This document shows positions 8,680-16,433 of a stretch of DNA of 64,000 nt, in pieces (within the stretch, counting starts at the first letter, position 1; every line of letters starts with the position of its first letter). Location: contig NZ_CP022600.1 of assembly GCF_002952215.1 (NCBI RefSeq), forward strand, positions 372,001-436,000, given 5' to 3'. Position numbers and translations under genes: made by a program. The notes beneath the pieces are model-generated. The model was given only the letters and a program-made list of their open reading frames with translations. It had not been told where the DNA came from and did not search any database. The stretch is from Porphyrobacter sp. HT-58-2 (GTDB lineage Bacteria; Pseudomonadota; Alphaproteobacteria; Sphingomonadales; Sphingomonadaceae).

Positions 8680-9432
8680 CTATCCTACGATTATCTCGCC
8701 TGCCATCCAAAGTGCCATTGCGATCATCATCAGGTTCTCAGTCAGTGACACGAAACCAAGCGGTACGTTGCTCGATCCTCCGACGCATGCGCACTTGAGC
8801 TCGCGCTGGTCGATGTAGACCGCCTTGAACACAGAAACCGCGCCGATCGTGCCGATGAACAGGGCCACCGGGATCGAGACCCAATGTAGCACACCTGCCA
8901 CCATCAGGACGCCGGCGAGACCCTCAGCGAAGGGGTAGATGCGCGCATAGGGGACCCAGCGCTGCGCCAGCAGGTCATAATTGAGGAACATGGTCGCAAA
9001 TTTCTCGACATCTTGCAGCTTGAGCAGCGCCAGCACACACATCGAGAAGGCGATGAACCATTCTGCCACGCTGATGCTGACCGCTTGGCCGTCAGTCGCA
9101 ATTCCGGTTGCGACTGCCATCAACGCCGTCATCGCGAATAGTGCAACAACCGGGCGATAGGTGGTGGCATTTGGGTCAGCGACTCTGAGGTTGAAAAAGC
9201 GGCGGAGGTCATCGTGGCCACCGATCCGCTGCCCATCAATGAAGGTTTGAGGGGTGGTAGCTACATCATGCTTGGCTTTGAAAGCATCGGTCTCTTCCCG
9301 CGTTGTCAGGTGATGGTCCTCCACCTGATACCCGCGCGAGGTGAGCAGATGCTTGGCCTTCAGGCCATATGGGCAGGTGTGGCCGGGCATGACCATGCGA
9401 TAGAGCACTGCGGATTTTGCTGATTGCGGCAC
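8680..9432 (-). CDS. Glutaredoxin-MauE/DoxX fusion membrane protein
   Basis: This 250-residue protein joins two domains. Residues 1-80 are a glutaredoxin fold with the active site TCPYGLKAK (the second Cys of the usual CPYC is Gly), TTPQTFIDG (cis-Pro loop) and IGGHDDLRR. Residues 90-250 form a membrane domain of about four to five segments resembling MauE/DoxX redox-associated proteins, including a loop with CACVGG near residue 223. A monothiol glutaredoxin tethered to such a domain suggests thiol or quinone electron transfer at the membrane, perhaps against metal stress. It is divergent from a MerR regulator with a MerR-type promoter between them. The substrate is unknown. Confidence 0.78.
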   Translation of the reverse strand: MPQSAKSAVLYRMVMPGHTCPYGLKAKHLLTSRGYQVEDHHLTTREETDAFKAKHDVATTPQTFIDGQRIGGHDDLRRFFNLRVADPNATTYRPVVALFAMTALMAVATGIATDGQAVSISVAEWFIAFSMCVLALLKLQDVEKFATMFLNYDLLAQRWVPYARIYPFAEGLAGVLMVAGVLHWVSIPVALFIGTIGAVSVFKAVYIDQRELKCACVGGSSNVPLGFVSLTENLMMIAMALWMAGEIIVG

Positions 9433-9466
9433 TGCGATTTCCTTTGATTCGCTGGCAATGCCGTCG

Positions 9467-9497
9467 CTATAAGCTCCGTACTATGATACGGAATCAA
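9467..9497 (-). promoter_or_regulatory. MerR-type promoter/operator of the glutaredoxin-MauE gene
   Basis: On the minus strand a -35 box TTGATT (9492-9497) and a -10 box TTATAG (9467-9472) are separated by 19 bases. The spacer holds the palindrome TCCGTACTATGATACGGA (9475-9492), close to the classical mercury operator half-sites. Long 19-bp spacers are a hallmark of MerR-activated promoters. It drives transcription away from the merR-like gene at 9506. Confidence 0.7.
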
Positions 9498-9505
9498 GCG
9501 GATTT

Positions 9506-9892
9506 ATGAAAATCGGCGAATTCGCTCGTGCGGGCGGCGTAAACGTTGAAACGATCCGCTACTACCAGCGGCGTGGGCTCCTGATCGAGCCACCGCGCGG
9601 ACAAGGGCCGCGGCGTTACGGGATCGATGACCTTGATCGCTTGCGGTCAATTCGCGCGGCGCAGATGGCCGGCTTCACCCTTGATGAGATTTCCACCCTG
9701 TTGGATCTCGAAACGTCTGATCGATCGGCAGCCCAGGCGCTCGCCAACAGTCGGATCGCGGCGCTCGATGAAAAAATTGCGACGTTGCAAACCATGCGCG
9801 GAGCCTTGGTCCGCCTGGCAGAGGCCTGTGCCGCCGAGGACACCGGGCCATGTCCGATCATCGCCGCCTTCAATCCGACCGCCACGGCCTGA
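9506..9892 (+). CDS. MerR family transcriptional regulator, atypical cysteine set
   Basis: This 128-residue regulator has the MerR winged HTH (MKIGEFARAGGVNVETIRYY) and the RRGLLIEPPRGQGPRRY wing, then a dimerisation helix. The C-terminal metal loop reads EACAAEDTGPCPIIAAF, so the two C-terminal cysteines of mercury MerR proteins (114 and 123 in Tn501 MerR) are kept. The third ligand, at the start of the dimerisation helix (Cys79 in Tn501), is replaced by a SDRSAA stretch. It faces a mer-like operator upstream of the glutaredoxin-MauE gene. It may sense a different metal or a redox signal; that is inference. Confidence 0.82.
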   Translation: MKIGEFARAGGVNVETIRYYQRRGLLIEPPRGQGPRRYGIDDLDRLRSIRAAQMAGFTLDEISTLLDLETSDRSAAQALANSRIAALDEKIATLQTMRGALVRLAEACAAEDTGPCPIIAAFNPTATA

Positions 9893-9936
9893 ACCGGAGC
9901 CAGCTGGCGGACAGTCTTCATTCAAATTCGCGTCCG

Positions 9937-10863
9937 TCACATCATTGGCGGCGACATCGTTCCGAAGACCGCAACCACTCCAGTCACCAAAAGCCCCAAT
10001 GCCAGTTCGGCAAGAAGAGTCCGCCGCAAAGCAGCAAGGCGGTGGGCGGGACTGGTGACTGCTTGACCCATCCCTCGTGAAGCATCCCTGCTCACGCGTG
10101 CATGATGTGCTCCTAACGCGACCATTGCTGCCACGAGGGTCACTTTGATCGCCAGCAGCACGCCGTACGGTGCGGCAAGGGTCGCCGCAACGTTTGGTAA
10201 ACCGAAGATCAGGTGAGCGTTGATTGTCCCGGTAACCGCAACAAGCGCAACCAGTGAGATCCCCATCGGTGCAAAAGCGCGCATAGCCTTCAGCACCGCA
10301 TGCGCCTGTGTTTCGTCAGGATTCTTGTAGCTTCGGAATGTCAGAGCAACGAACCAACCGATGGCTCCAAGCCACAGGCCCGCGCTGACCAGGTGGATGC
10401 CGTTATTGAGGCGATGGAATAGCCCCCATTCCCCTTCGGTTGCAGCGGCATGACCACTCCAACCTAGGGTCACAAGTGCGCTACCATAGCAGCCCGCCGC
10501 AAAGACCAGCGCTGCCCGTTGGCTTCTGAGCGCAAGAACAGCGGCCAGGCCTGCAACGAGCAGCCCTGTTCGTACAATGAAGGCATACCCCATGTCGGTG
10601 CCCGTGATCATGGCTTTGATCATGGGCTGGTCGAGCTGGGCGACCGGCACACCCATCATCGCAGCGATCGACGTCAGCATGAGCGCCGCCGAAACCATCG
10701 GCGCAGCAAGTGCCGCCACAACGGCAAAGCTTGGCGCTCGGTCAGCCTTCAGCCAGCCGACGCTTCGCAGGCCAAGCAACCAGAAAGCCGACCACCCGAA
10801 AAGGCCCAGCAGCAGCGCATATTGCGCAACCCGCAAGGCTGGTTCGAAGAAACCATCGATCAC
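9937..10863 (-). CDS. copD: Copper resistance inner-membrane protein CopD
   Basis: The 308-residue protein has eight predicted hydrophobic segments, the CopD/PcoD pattern. Characteristic pieces are RLNNGIHLVSAGLWLGAIGW in the middle and the hydrophobic GLLVTGVVAVFGTMSPP C-terminus. CopD acts in the inner membrane together with periplasmic CopC, and the pair is associated with copper uptake or handover. It is the last gene of the minus-strand cop operon, with only a few bases between it and copC. No unusual feature was noticed. Confidence 0.88.
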   Translation of the reverse strand: MIDGFFEPALRVAQYALLLGLFGWSAFWLLGLRSVGWLKADRAPSFAVVAALAAPMVSAALMLTSIAAMMGVPVAQLDQPMIKAMITGTDMGYAFIVRTGLLVAGLAAVLALRSQRAALVFAAGCYGSALVTLGWSGHAAATEGEWGLFHRLNNGIHLVSAGLWLGAIGWFVALTFRSYKNPDETQAHAVLKAMRAFAPMGISLVALVAVTGTINAHLIFGLPNVAATLAAPYGVLLAIKVTLVAAMVALGAHHARVSRDASRGMGQAVTSPAHRLAALRRTLLAELALGLLVTGVVAVFGTMSPPMM

Positions 10864-10867
10864 CGGC

Positions 10868-11257
10868 TCAGCCGATGGTGAACGTGACGGTGCCCTTCAT
10901 CCGGTGGCCGTCAGCCCCGGCCGCCTGCCAGCGAACCTCGTAGGTGCCTTTGGGCAGCGGCTTTGCCAAATTGAGCGTCATGGTCTTGTTGCCGTTCGAC
11001 CATGCGGTCGTGAAGTTGCGGATCGCCATCTCGCCGTGGTTTGCCATGCCCGGCATTGCGGTCATGACGATGCTGGCTGCTGCGGTGGGCGGCAGCAGGG
11101 CTTCGCTGAAGGTCAATGAAACGGTGCGCGCGCTCGCGACAGTCGCACCCTCAGCCGGGGTCGACGCGACCACCTTGGTATGGGCCAGCGCGGCAGCGGG
11201 CAAAGCGAGCGGGGATGCCGCAATCGCCAAGGCAGCAAAGTATGATGCGATCTTCAT
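10868..11257 (-). CDS. copC: Periplasmic copper-binding protein CopC
   Basis: The 129-residue precursor has a signal peptide ending ALPAAALA, so the mature protein would start with HTKVVASTPAEGATV, placing the N-terminal His copper ligand typical of CopC. The conserved end GADGHRMKGTVTFTIG supplies the Asp/His pair of the Cu(II) site. A Met-containing loop (TAMPGMANHGEM) may bind Cu(I). CopC is a small beta-barrel that carries copper in the periplasm. The gene sits between copB and copD in the operon. Confidence 0.92.
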   Translation of the reverse strand: MKIASYFAALAIAASPLALPAAALAHTKVVASTPAEGATVASARTVSLTFSEALLPPTAAASIVMTAMPGMANHGEMAIRNFTTAWSNGNKTMTLNLAKPLPKGTYEVRWQAAGADGHRMKGTVTFTIG

Positions 11258-11279
11258 GTGAGTTTATCCTTCGTGTTGA

Positions 11280-12359
11280 TCAGAACCAGAAACGGATCCC
11301 GGCGATGAAGCTGGTAGCGGAGGGGTCTTCACCACGTGCCCGCGCGAAGTCGGCACTTTGGCCGGTCCGCCAGGACTGCTCGATGCCGATATAGGGCGCA
11401 AATTCGCGCCGTATCTCATAGCGCAGCCGCGCGCCGACCTCGATCTGGTCGAGCCCTGCGCCAATGCCGAGCAGGGGAATGTCCTGCGCCGACAGGTTTG
11501 CTTCGATGCGCGGTTGAAGGATCAGGCGCTGGGTGATGCGCTGATCGACCTCGGCCTCGATCCGTGCGGTGAGATCGCCGCGGTGCGACAGGAACAGCGC
11601 AGCATCGACCTCGAACATGTAGGGTGCCAGGCCTTGCACGCCGATCACGGCATGGGTGGTTGCCGGACCGGCAACATCCTGGCGAATGCCTGCCTGAAAA
11701 TCCCAGAACGGCTTGAAAGCTTTCGAGAAGAGCGCTTGAACTTCAGCATCGTCAGGCGATGAGCCCCATTCGCCTTCGCCCTCGCTTTTGAACCAGAGTC
11801 GTTCGGTCGGGCCGCCGTAGTATCCCTGGATATCCCACAAATACGCGTCCTCGCCGCCGCGCACCTGGGTTTCCAGTCGGTCGCCCTGAAACCAGAACAC
11901 CGGAAAGTCACCATGCGTCCTGCGCAGGTCGTTGCGCGAGGCTGCCATCGCCTCGGCGCCCCAGATTGCATCGGCGGCGCGCGGCGGTCCAATCCCGGCC
12001 TCCGGCGGCGGCGGAGTTTCCATGTCCGGGCCGGGCGAGGCGGTTCGCTCCCCCGTGCCCCCGCCATGGTCCATGGTGCTGTGGTCCATGCCGTCCATCG
12101 GCTCGGCCTTATTGTCCGCGGGATCGCCCATATCATGACCTGCGTGCGGATCGGCAGCATCAGCGTCGGCACGTCCGTCCATGTCGTGACTGGCATGCGG
12201 GTCGCTTGTCTCAGGGGCGGGTTGATCGCTCATATCATGACCGGCATGTGGATCAGCCTTGACCTCGGAAGGGGCCGGCTCGGGCATATCGTGACCCTGA
12301 TGCTGCGCCAGCGCCGGTGCGGTGCTCAGCGACAGGACCATGGAAAGGGCGGTTTTCAT
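11280..12359 (-). CDS. copB: Outer-membrane copper resistance protein CopB
   Basis: The 359-residue protein has a signal peptide (ending APALA) and a long Met/His-rich N-terminal stretch with repeated DPHAGHDM-like units between residues 20 and 95, as in CopB/PcoB. The C-terminal two thirds form the conserved beta-barrel domain (DLRRTHGDFPVFWFQGDRLE, later YEIRREFAPYIGIEQSW and a terminal aromatic residue). It binds copper at the outer membrane or exports it. The ATG overlaps the copA stop by four bases, so it is translationally coupled. The number of His/Met repeats makes this copy strongly copper-binding on paper. Confidence 0.92.
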   Translation of the reverse strand: MKTALSMVLSLSTAPALAQHQGHDMPEPAPSEVKADPHAGHDMSDQPAPETSDPHASHDMDGRADADAADPHAGHDMGDPADNKAEPMDGMDHSTMDHGGGTGERTASPGPDMETPPPPEAGIGPPRAADAIWGAEAMAASRNDLRRTHGDFPVFWFQGDRLETQVRGGEDAYLWDIQGYYGGPTERLWFKSEGEGEWGSSPDDAEVQALFSKAFKPFWDFQAGIRQDVAGPATTHAVIGVQGLAPYMFEVDAALFLSHRGDLTARIEAEVDQRITQRLILQPRIEANLSAQDIPLLGIGAGLDQIEVGARLRYEIRREFAPYIGIEQSWRTGQSADFARARGEDPSATSFIAGIRFWF

Positions 12360-14098
12360 TGCCCGCTCTCCGGCCCCATGACTGTCACGGTCTGCATCAT
12401 CCCGCCATGCATGTGATAGAGCAGGTGGCAGTGGAACGCCCAGTCGCCCGGTTCATTGGCGGTGAGATCGAATTGCGCGCTCGCGCCGGGCTGGACGATC
12501 ACCACGTTTTTGCGGGGCTGATGCGCAGCGTCCTCGCCATTGACGAGTTCGAAGAACATCCCGTGCAGGTGGATGGGGTGCGCCATCATGGTGTTGTTGA
12601 CGAGCTTCACCCGCACCCGCTCGTTCCAGGCAAAGCGGATCGGAACGTCGCTGACAGCGGAATACATCCGCCCATCGAACGACCACATATAGCGTTCCAT
12701 ATTGCCGGTAAGGTGGAGCTCGAGCAGACGTGACGGCTCCCGCGTGTCGGCATTGGGCTCCAGGGCAGACAGCATCCGGTAATTGAGCACGCGATGTTCG
12801 ACATCGCGTAAGCCCAGACCGGGATCGCCCATCTTGTCCACCGGAGCCATGGAGACCATGTCGATTCCTGGCCCCACCTTCACGTCGGGCGGCAACAGCA
12901 GCGTGTCGCGCATTGTCATGCCGTCCATAGAATGGCTGCCGCCGCCGTGAGAGCCGTGCCCGCCATCACCATGGTTCATCCCCATGTCGCCCATGTTGAG
13001 AAGTGGCGGCTTTCGCGGTGGAGGGATAGCTGCGCGCGCGCCGGGACGGCTCGCCAGCGTTGCGAGCGCCATGCCGGAGCGGTCCATGCTTTCGGCGATG
13101 ATGGTATAGGCCTCGGCGTCGCGCGGGGTGACGATCACATCGTAAATCTCGGCGGTGCCGATCTGGAGCTCGTCAACTTCGACCGGCTTCACGTTCTGTC
13201 CGTCCGCCGCGATTACCGTCATGGCAAGGCCGGGGATGCGCAGGTTGAAGAAGCTTTGCGCCGCGCCGTTGATAACGCGAAGCCGCACTCGCTCGCCGGG
13301 CTTGAAAAGGTACTCCAACCCTTCCTTCGGCCCGCGTCCATTGGCGAGGTAAGTATATGTGGATCCCGTCACATCGGCGATGTCGGTCGCAGGCATCCGC
13401 ATCTCGGCCCACATCCGCCGGTCGGCGGCGGTCAGCGGGTAATCGTCCGCCCAGCTGGTCTGCTGGTAGCTGAAATAGCCTTCGCCCTTGCGTAGCCGAT
13501 CCATGATGAAATGCGGATCGAGCGGGGTGAATTCGCTTAAGAGAAGGATGTAATCGCGATCATACGCGGCAGGCTCGTCGCCCGCCGGGTCGATGATCAG
13601 CGGGCCGTAATGCCCCTGCTGTTCCTGAAGCCCCGAATGGCTGTGATACCAGTATGTGCCCGACTGCCGGATCGGGAATTCATAGGTGAAGGTCTGCCCC
13701 GGCTTGATACCGGGAAAGCTGATCCCCGGCACACCGTCCATGTGGAACGGCAGGAGCAAGCCGTGCCAGTGGATCGAGGTATCTGTATCGAGCGTGTTCG
13801 TGACGTTGAGGCGGACATTCTGCCCCTCGCGCAGGCGGATCATCGGCCCAGGCACCGAGCCGTTGACTGCGATCCCGTGCCCCTTGCGCCCCTGCACAGT
13901 ACGAGGGCCATGGCCGACGGTAAGATCGATCACCGCGCCAGACACCTCGTCGAAGCCCACACGGATAGGCGCGCCGCCGCGCATGCGGTGGATCGAATGC
14001 CCTTGCGCCCATACGGGCATAGCGGCGAAGGCTGAGGCTGTCCCTAGTCCTGCAAGCAGGTGGCGGCGTGAAAGAGTTAGATGCTTCATGCCCACCAT
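12356..14098 (-). CDS. copA: Periplasmic multicopper oxidase CopA (PcoA family)
   Basis: The 580-residue protein starts with a Tat signal (SRRHLLAGLG) and has the four multicopper oxidase copper motifs: HWHG near residue 107, HSHSG near 155, HPIHLHG near 525 and HCHLLYHMHGGM near 565. A Met/His-rich segment (MNHGDGGHGSHGGGSHSMDG, about residues 375-395) is typical of CopA/PcoA. It oxidises Cu(I) to Cu(II) in the periplasm. The frame allows GTG 14098 or ATG 14089; neither has a clear ribosome-binding site, so the start is uncertain by three residues. It directly follows the ECF sigma gene and overlaps copB. Confidence 0.93.
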   Translation of the reverse strand: MVGMKHLTLSRRHLLAGLGTASAFAAMPVWAQGHSIHRMRGGAPIRVGFDEVSGAVIDLTVGHGPRTVQGRKGHGIAVNGSVPGPMIRLREGQNVRLNVTNTLDTDTSIHWHGLLLPFHMDGVPGISFPGIKPGQTFTYEFPIRQSGTYWYHSHSGLQEQQGHYGPLIIDPAGDEPAAYDRDYILLLSEFTPLDPHFIMDRLRKGEGYFSYQQTSWADDYPLTAADRRMWAEMRMPATDIADVTGSTYTYLANGRGPKEGLEYLFKPGERVRLRVINGAAQSFFNLRIPGLAMTVIAADGQNVKPVEVDELQIGTAEIYDVIVTPRDAEAYTIIAESMDRSGMALATLASRPGARAAIPPPRKPPLLNMGDMGMNHGDGGHGSHGGGSHSMDGMTMRDTLLLPPDVKVGPGIDMVSMAPVDKMGDPGLGLRDVEHRVLNYRMLSALEPNADTREPSRLLELHLTGNMERYMWSFDGRMYSAVSDVPIRFAWNERVRVKLVNNTMMAHPIHLHGMFFELVNGEDAAHQPRKNVVIVQPGASAQFDLTANEPGDWAFHCHLLYHMHGGMMQTVTVMGPESGQ

Positions 14099-14121
14099 TA
14101 CGCAGGCGTCCTGCCCACCCC

Positions 14122-14706
14122 TCAGAAATTCTTTCGGCCACCCTCGTTTGCCAGCAGCTCACTGAGCTTGCTACGCGCCCGATATAGCCGCGTTTCGACC
14201 GCTTTTTCGCTGATTCCAAGCACCTCGGCTGTCTCCGCCTGACCGAGGCCCTCGACCGTTCGCAGGATCAAGGTTTCGCGCAACCGTGCCGGCAGCCGCA
14301 CTATTGCTGCATTGACCCGCGCGAGCTCGGTGCGGTCGGCCGCCTGCACGTCCGGCGCGATAGCATCGTCCGGCACGTCATGGGCCGCATCGATCTGAGC
14401 TGTGCGCCACAGCATCGTGCGCAGCCGGCGTCTGCGCCCCCAATCGCGGCATTTGTTCAGCGCAATCCGCCTGAGCCAGGTCAGGAGTGGCCGCGAACGG
14501 TCAAAGCGGCCCAGTGCGGCAAAGGCGGCAACAAAAGTGTCCTGTGTAAGGTCGAGCGCTTCCTGTGCATCGCCAGTCGAAGCGCGGATGAAACGATAGA
14601 TCGGCTCACGGTAGCGGGCCAGCAGCTCCCGAAAGGCGTCCTGCCGTCCGGCAAGTGCCAGTGCCACCACTTCGGCATCGCTCTCATCTCCCAGCGAGCC
14701 GCTCAC
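14122..14706 (-). CDS. ECF RNA polymerase sigma factor, CnrH-like
   Basis: The 194-residue protein has ECF sigma region 2 (DLTQDTFVAAFAALGRF, with LLTWLRRIALNKCRD) and region 4 (RLRETLILRTVEGLGQAETA, then EVLGISEKAVETRLYRARSK). It starts with GTG overlapping the stop of the sensor-like gene upstream, and copA follows 23 bases after it. The order anti-sigma, periplasmic sensor, sigma is that of the CnrYXH nickel/cobalt switch, in which metal binding by the sensor frees the sigma factor. Here the controlled genes are probably copABCD. The identity of the inducing metal is inferred from context only. Confidence 0.88.
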   Translation of the reverse strand: MSGSLGDESDAEVVALALAGRQDAFRELLARYREPIYRFIRASTGDAQEALDLTQDTFVAAFAALGRFDRSRPLLTWLRRIALNKCRDWGRRRRLRTMLWRTAQIDAAHDVPDDAIAPDVQAADRTELARVNAAIVRLPARLRETLILRTVEGLGQAETAEVLGISEKAVETRLYRARSKLSELLANEGGRKNF

Positions 14707-15143
14707 TTCGGATCGGGGGCGAGCGCCTTGGTCACTGCCCGATCAAATGCTGCAGCCTGATCAGGCCGCAAAACAGAACGCATTTCGAAGAGGTGTTCGA
14801 GCGTTTCCTTCTGCATCTCGCCCATGACGTGGTGCGTGTGATCGACTGCTGCTGTAACTTCGCGGCCGTAGCCGTGCTCGGCCTCCATCGCTTCGGCGAG
14901 ATGGACATTTGCCACCTTCATTTCGCGTTCGAGAGCCTTGCGGCGAGCTGCAAATCGCTGTTCGATCGCCTCGATCTTCGCCGTCTGCGCGGCATCGAGA
15001 TCGAGTTTCTCATGCAGGAATGCGTGCAGCTCGGTCTCGCTGCGCCTGTCATCGGCCACAAGCCACTGGCCCAGATAGTTCCCTGCCAGAGCAGCAACGA
15101 AGGCGACGACGGCAACCAGCGCCAGCCATGCAGGCCTTTTCAC
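14703..15143 (-). CDS. Membrane-anchored periplasmic metal sensor, CnrX/NccX-like
   Basis: The 146-residue protein begins with one membrane anchor (LALVAVVAFVAALAGNYLG) followed by a helical periplasmic domain rich in His and Met: ELHAFLHEKLDLDAAQ, later AVDHTHHVMGEMQKETLEHL. These features match the CnrX/ZraP-type heavy-metal sensor domain, where His, Glu and Met bind the ion. The GTG start overlaps the stop of the small upstream gene and the end overlaps the sigma gene, so all three are coupled. It likely holds the anti-sigma inactive until metal binds. Confidence 0.78.
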   Translation of the reverse strand: MKRPAWLALVAVVAFVAALAGNYLGQWLVADDRRSETELHAFLHEKLDLDAAQTAKIEAIEQRFAARRKALEREMKVANVHLAEAMEAEHGYGREVTAAVDHTHHVMGEMQKETLEHLFEMRSVLRPDQAAAFDRAVTKALAPDPK

Positions 15144-15418
15144 GGGTGGACGTCCAGTAGCGTTGAGGGTGCGAGCGGATTGTCTGCGGCAAAGGGCGCG
15201 ATGGCTTGTGCTTGCGCAGGCGGTCCGCTCACGAATCCACCGGTGCCGAGACCCAGGAGCAAAGCAAAAGCCCCAGCCAAGGCGGTCGCGCGCCGGCCGA
15301 AAGATGCTTCGTGACGCTGCGCCGCAAACCCGGCGATCACAGCCTCATCAATCCGGTCGAGACCCGCCGGTAAGGGAAGGCTGCCGAGTTGTTGCAAGGT
15401 TGAATCGATATCGGACAC
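15140..15418 (-). CDS. Small anti-sigma-like membrane protein, CnrY-like
   Basis: The 92-residue protein has a cytoplasmic N-terminus (LPAGLDRIDEAVIAGFAAQR), a single membrane segment (ATALAGAFALLLGLGTGGF) and a short periplasmic tail. This is the layout of CnrY, which binds the sigma factor in the cytoplasm and is released on metal sensing. The start is GTG 15418 with a GGAGAT ribosome-binding site; the stop overlaps the CnrX-like gene. Sequence identity to CnrY is not obvious, so the call rests on topology and gene order. Confidence 0.68.
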   Translation of the reverse strand: MSDIDSTLQQLGSLPLPAGLDRIDEAVIAGFAAQRHEASFGRRATALAGAFALLLGLGTGGFVSGPPAQAQAIAPFAADNPLAPSTLLDVHP

Positions 15419-15660
15419 AGGTCATCTCCGCATGGCTTCTGATATATACGCAAGCGACGCCTTCAGCCCTCACCAAAAAATGAGTGCGACTGCCGCGACT
15501 GGACTACGGAGCTTTCAAGCGTGAGCGGCGATAAAGGCAGAAGCGCATCGACAATCCATTCGAACGTGAACGGGGCGTCGAGATTCTACCGCCCCGTCAT
15601 GTGCCTGGACGTTTTGCCAGTAACTATCGCTTGGGATTGCCCGAATACGGAGGTACTCTC

Positions 15661-15993
15661 ATGACGATGCCCGACCGCCTCCTTCGCCTTTTTGCCTTTG
15701 CGATGATCGCGCTGCTGCCATTGCAGGCGAGCTATGCTTCGGTGAGTTGTGCTCCCATGGAAATGGAGATGAAGACGTCCCCGGCACCCAGCGACTGTGA
15801 CGACTGCCGCAAAGACGTCGCGGACTCATGCCGCTCGTTTTGCGGAACGCTGTGCCAATCGCCTGTGGACGCCCGCTTGCTGAATTTCGGCACGCCGGGC
15901 CTGTCGGCCAACCTGCATTTCCCGTTCTTCTCGCATATCCTCGTCTTGGGATTAGGCGGTCCCGAACCGCCCCCACCGCGATTGGGTGATTGA
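15661..15993 (+). CDS. Small secreted Cys/Met-rich protein
   Basis: The ATG at 15661 has a GGAGGT ribosome-binding site, giving 110 residues. A signal peptide (LLRLFAFAMIALLPLQASYA) is followed by a Met-rich patch (MEMEMK) and six cysteines, mostly in CDDCRKDVADSCRSFCGTLC (about residues 44-63). The tail is hydrophobic and Pro-rich (GGPEPPPP). Shape and context recall small exported proteins found with copper and czc genes (DUF2946/CopL-like), but I do not recognise the family with certainty. It is transcribed away from the cnrYXH-cop operon, so the 240-base gap between them probably holds divergent promoters. Confidence 0.65.
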   Translation: MTMPDRLLRLFAFAMIALLPLQASYASVSCAPMEMEMKTSPAPSDCDDCRKDVADSCRSFCGTLCQSPVDARLLNFGTPGLSANLHFPFFSHILVLGLGGPEPPPPRLGD

Positions 15994-16026
15994 TCACGAC
16001 GTTCAATCATCCAAAGGAGATAACAA

Positions 16027-16176
16027 ATGAAAAAGTACCTTATTATCGCAGTCGGTCTGCTTGGTTTCAGTTCAGCGGCATATGCGGCCGAGCCGGAACA
16101 AGTGGCCAATCTCGCCATGGCTTGCTGCGATCTCGTGCTCGCATGCTGCGAGGAAGCAAAAGACTGCTGCCCGTAA
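16027..16176 (+). CDS. 49-residue secreted peptide with three CC pairs in heptad spacing
   Basis: ATG 16027 has a very good ribosome-binding site (AAAGGAGAT). A 20-residue signal peptide (MKKYLIIAVGLLGFSSAAYA) precedes a 29-residue mature part ending MACCDLVLACCEEAKDCCP. Six of those 29 residues are Cys, as CC pairs repeated exactly every seven residues, so on a helix the thiols would line up on one face. The gene lies 33 bases after the Cys-rich gene at 15661 and is closed by a strong terminator, so the two probably form a small operon. A periplasmic metal-binding or metallothionein-like role is inferred; no named family is recognised. Confidence 0.75.
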   Translation: MKKYLIIAVGLLGFSSAAYAAEPEQVANLAMACCDLVLACCEEAKDCCP

Positions 16177-16198
16177 CGGCTAGCAGGCAGTAAACGGA

Positions 16199-16236
16199 GG
16201 GTGTCCGGTCAACAGACCGGGCACCCTTTCTTTTTG
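16199..16236 (+). terminator. Rho-independent terminator after the Cys-rich peptide gene
   Basis: A stem GGGTGTCCGGTC (16199-16210) pairs with GACCGGGCACCC (16215-16226) around an AACA loop and is followed by a T-rich run (TTTCTTTTT). It closes the 15661-16176 unit and separates it from the czc genes. Confidence 0.9.
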
Positions 16237-16433
16237 CATTAGATTCAACCCGTGCGCGGATCCTCCAAAACGTCCGGCAGTCACCGCGATCGAGAAAAAG
16301 TTGAAGTCGGGGCGCTTGGAAGCAGCTCTTGGAAATTGGCGAAACAGAAACGGTTTCTGTAGACTCGGCCAAACGTTGGCGCATGCAGGGTTATTCCGCA
16401 TGACACCCGATCTTAGGCCTGCTAAACTGCGGC

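Noticed and set aside
11640..12330. Tandem nucleotide repeat in the copB region
   Set aside because: The periodicity comes from His/Asp/Met-rich protein repeats of CopB, not from an independent DNA repeat or CRISPR.
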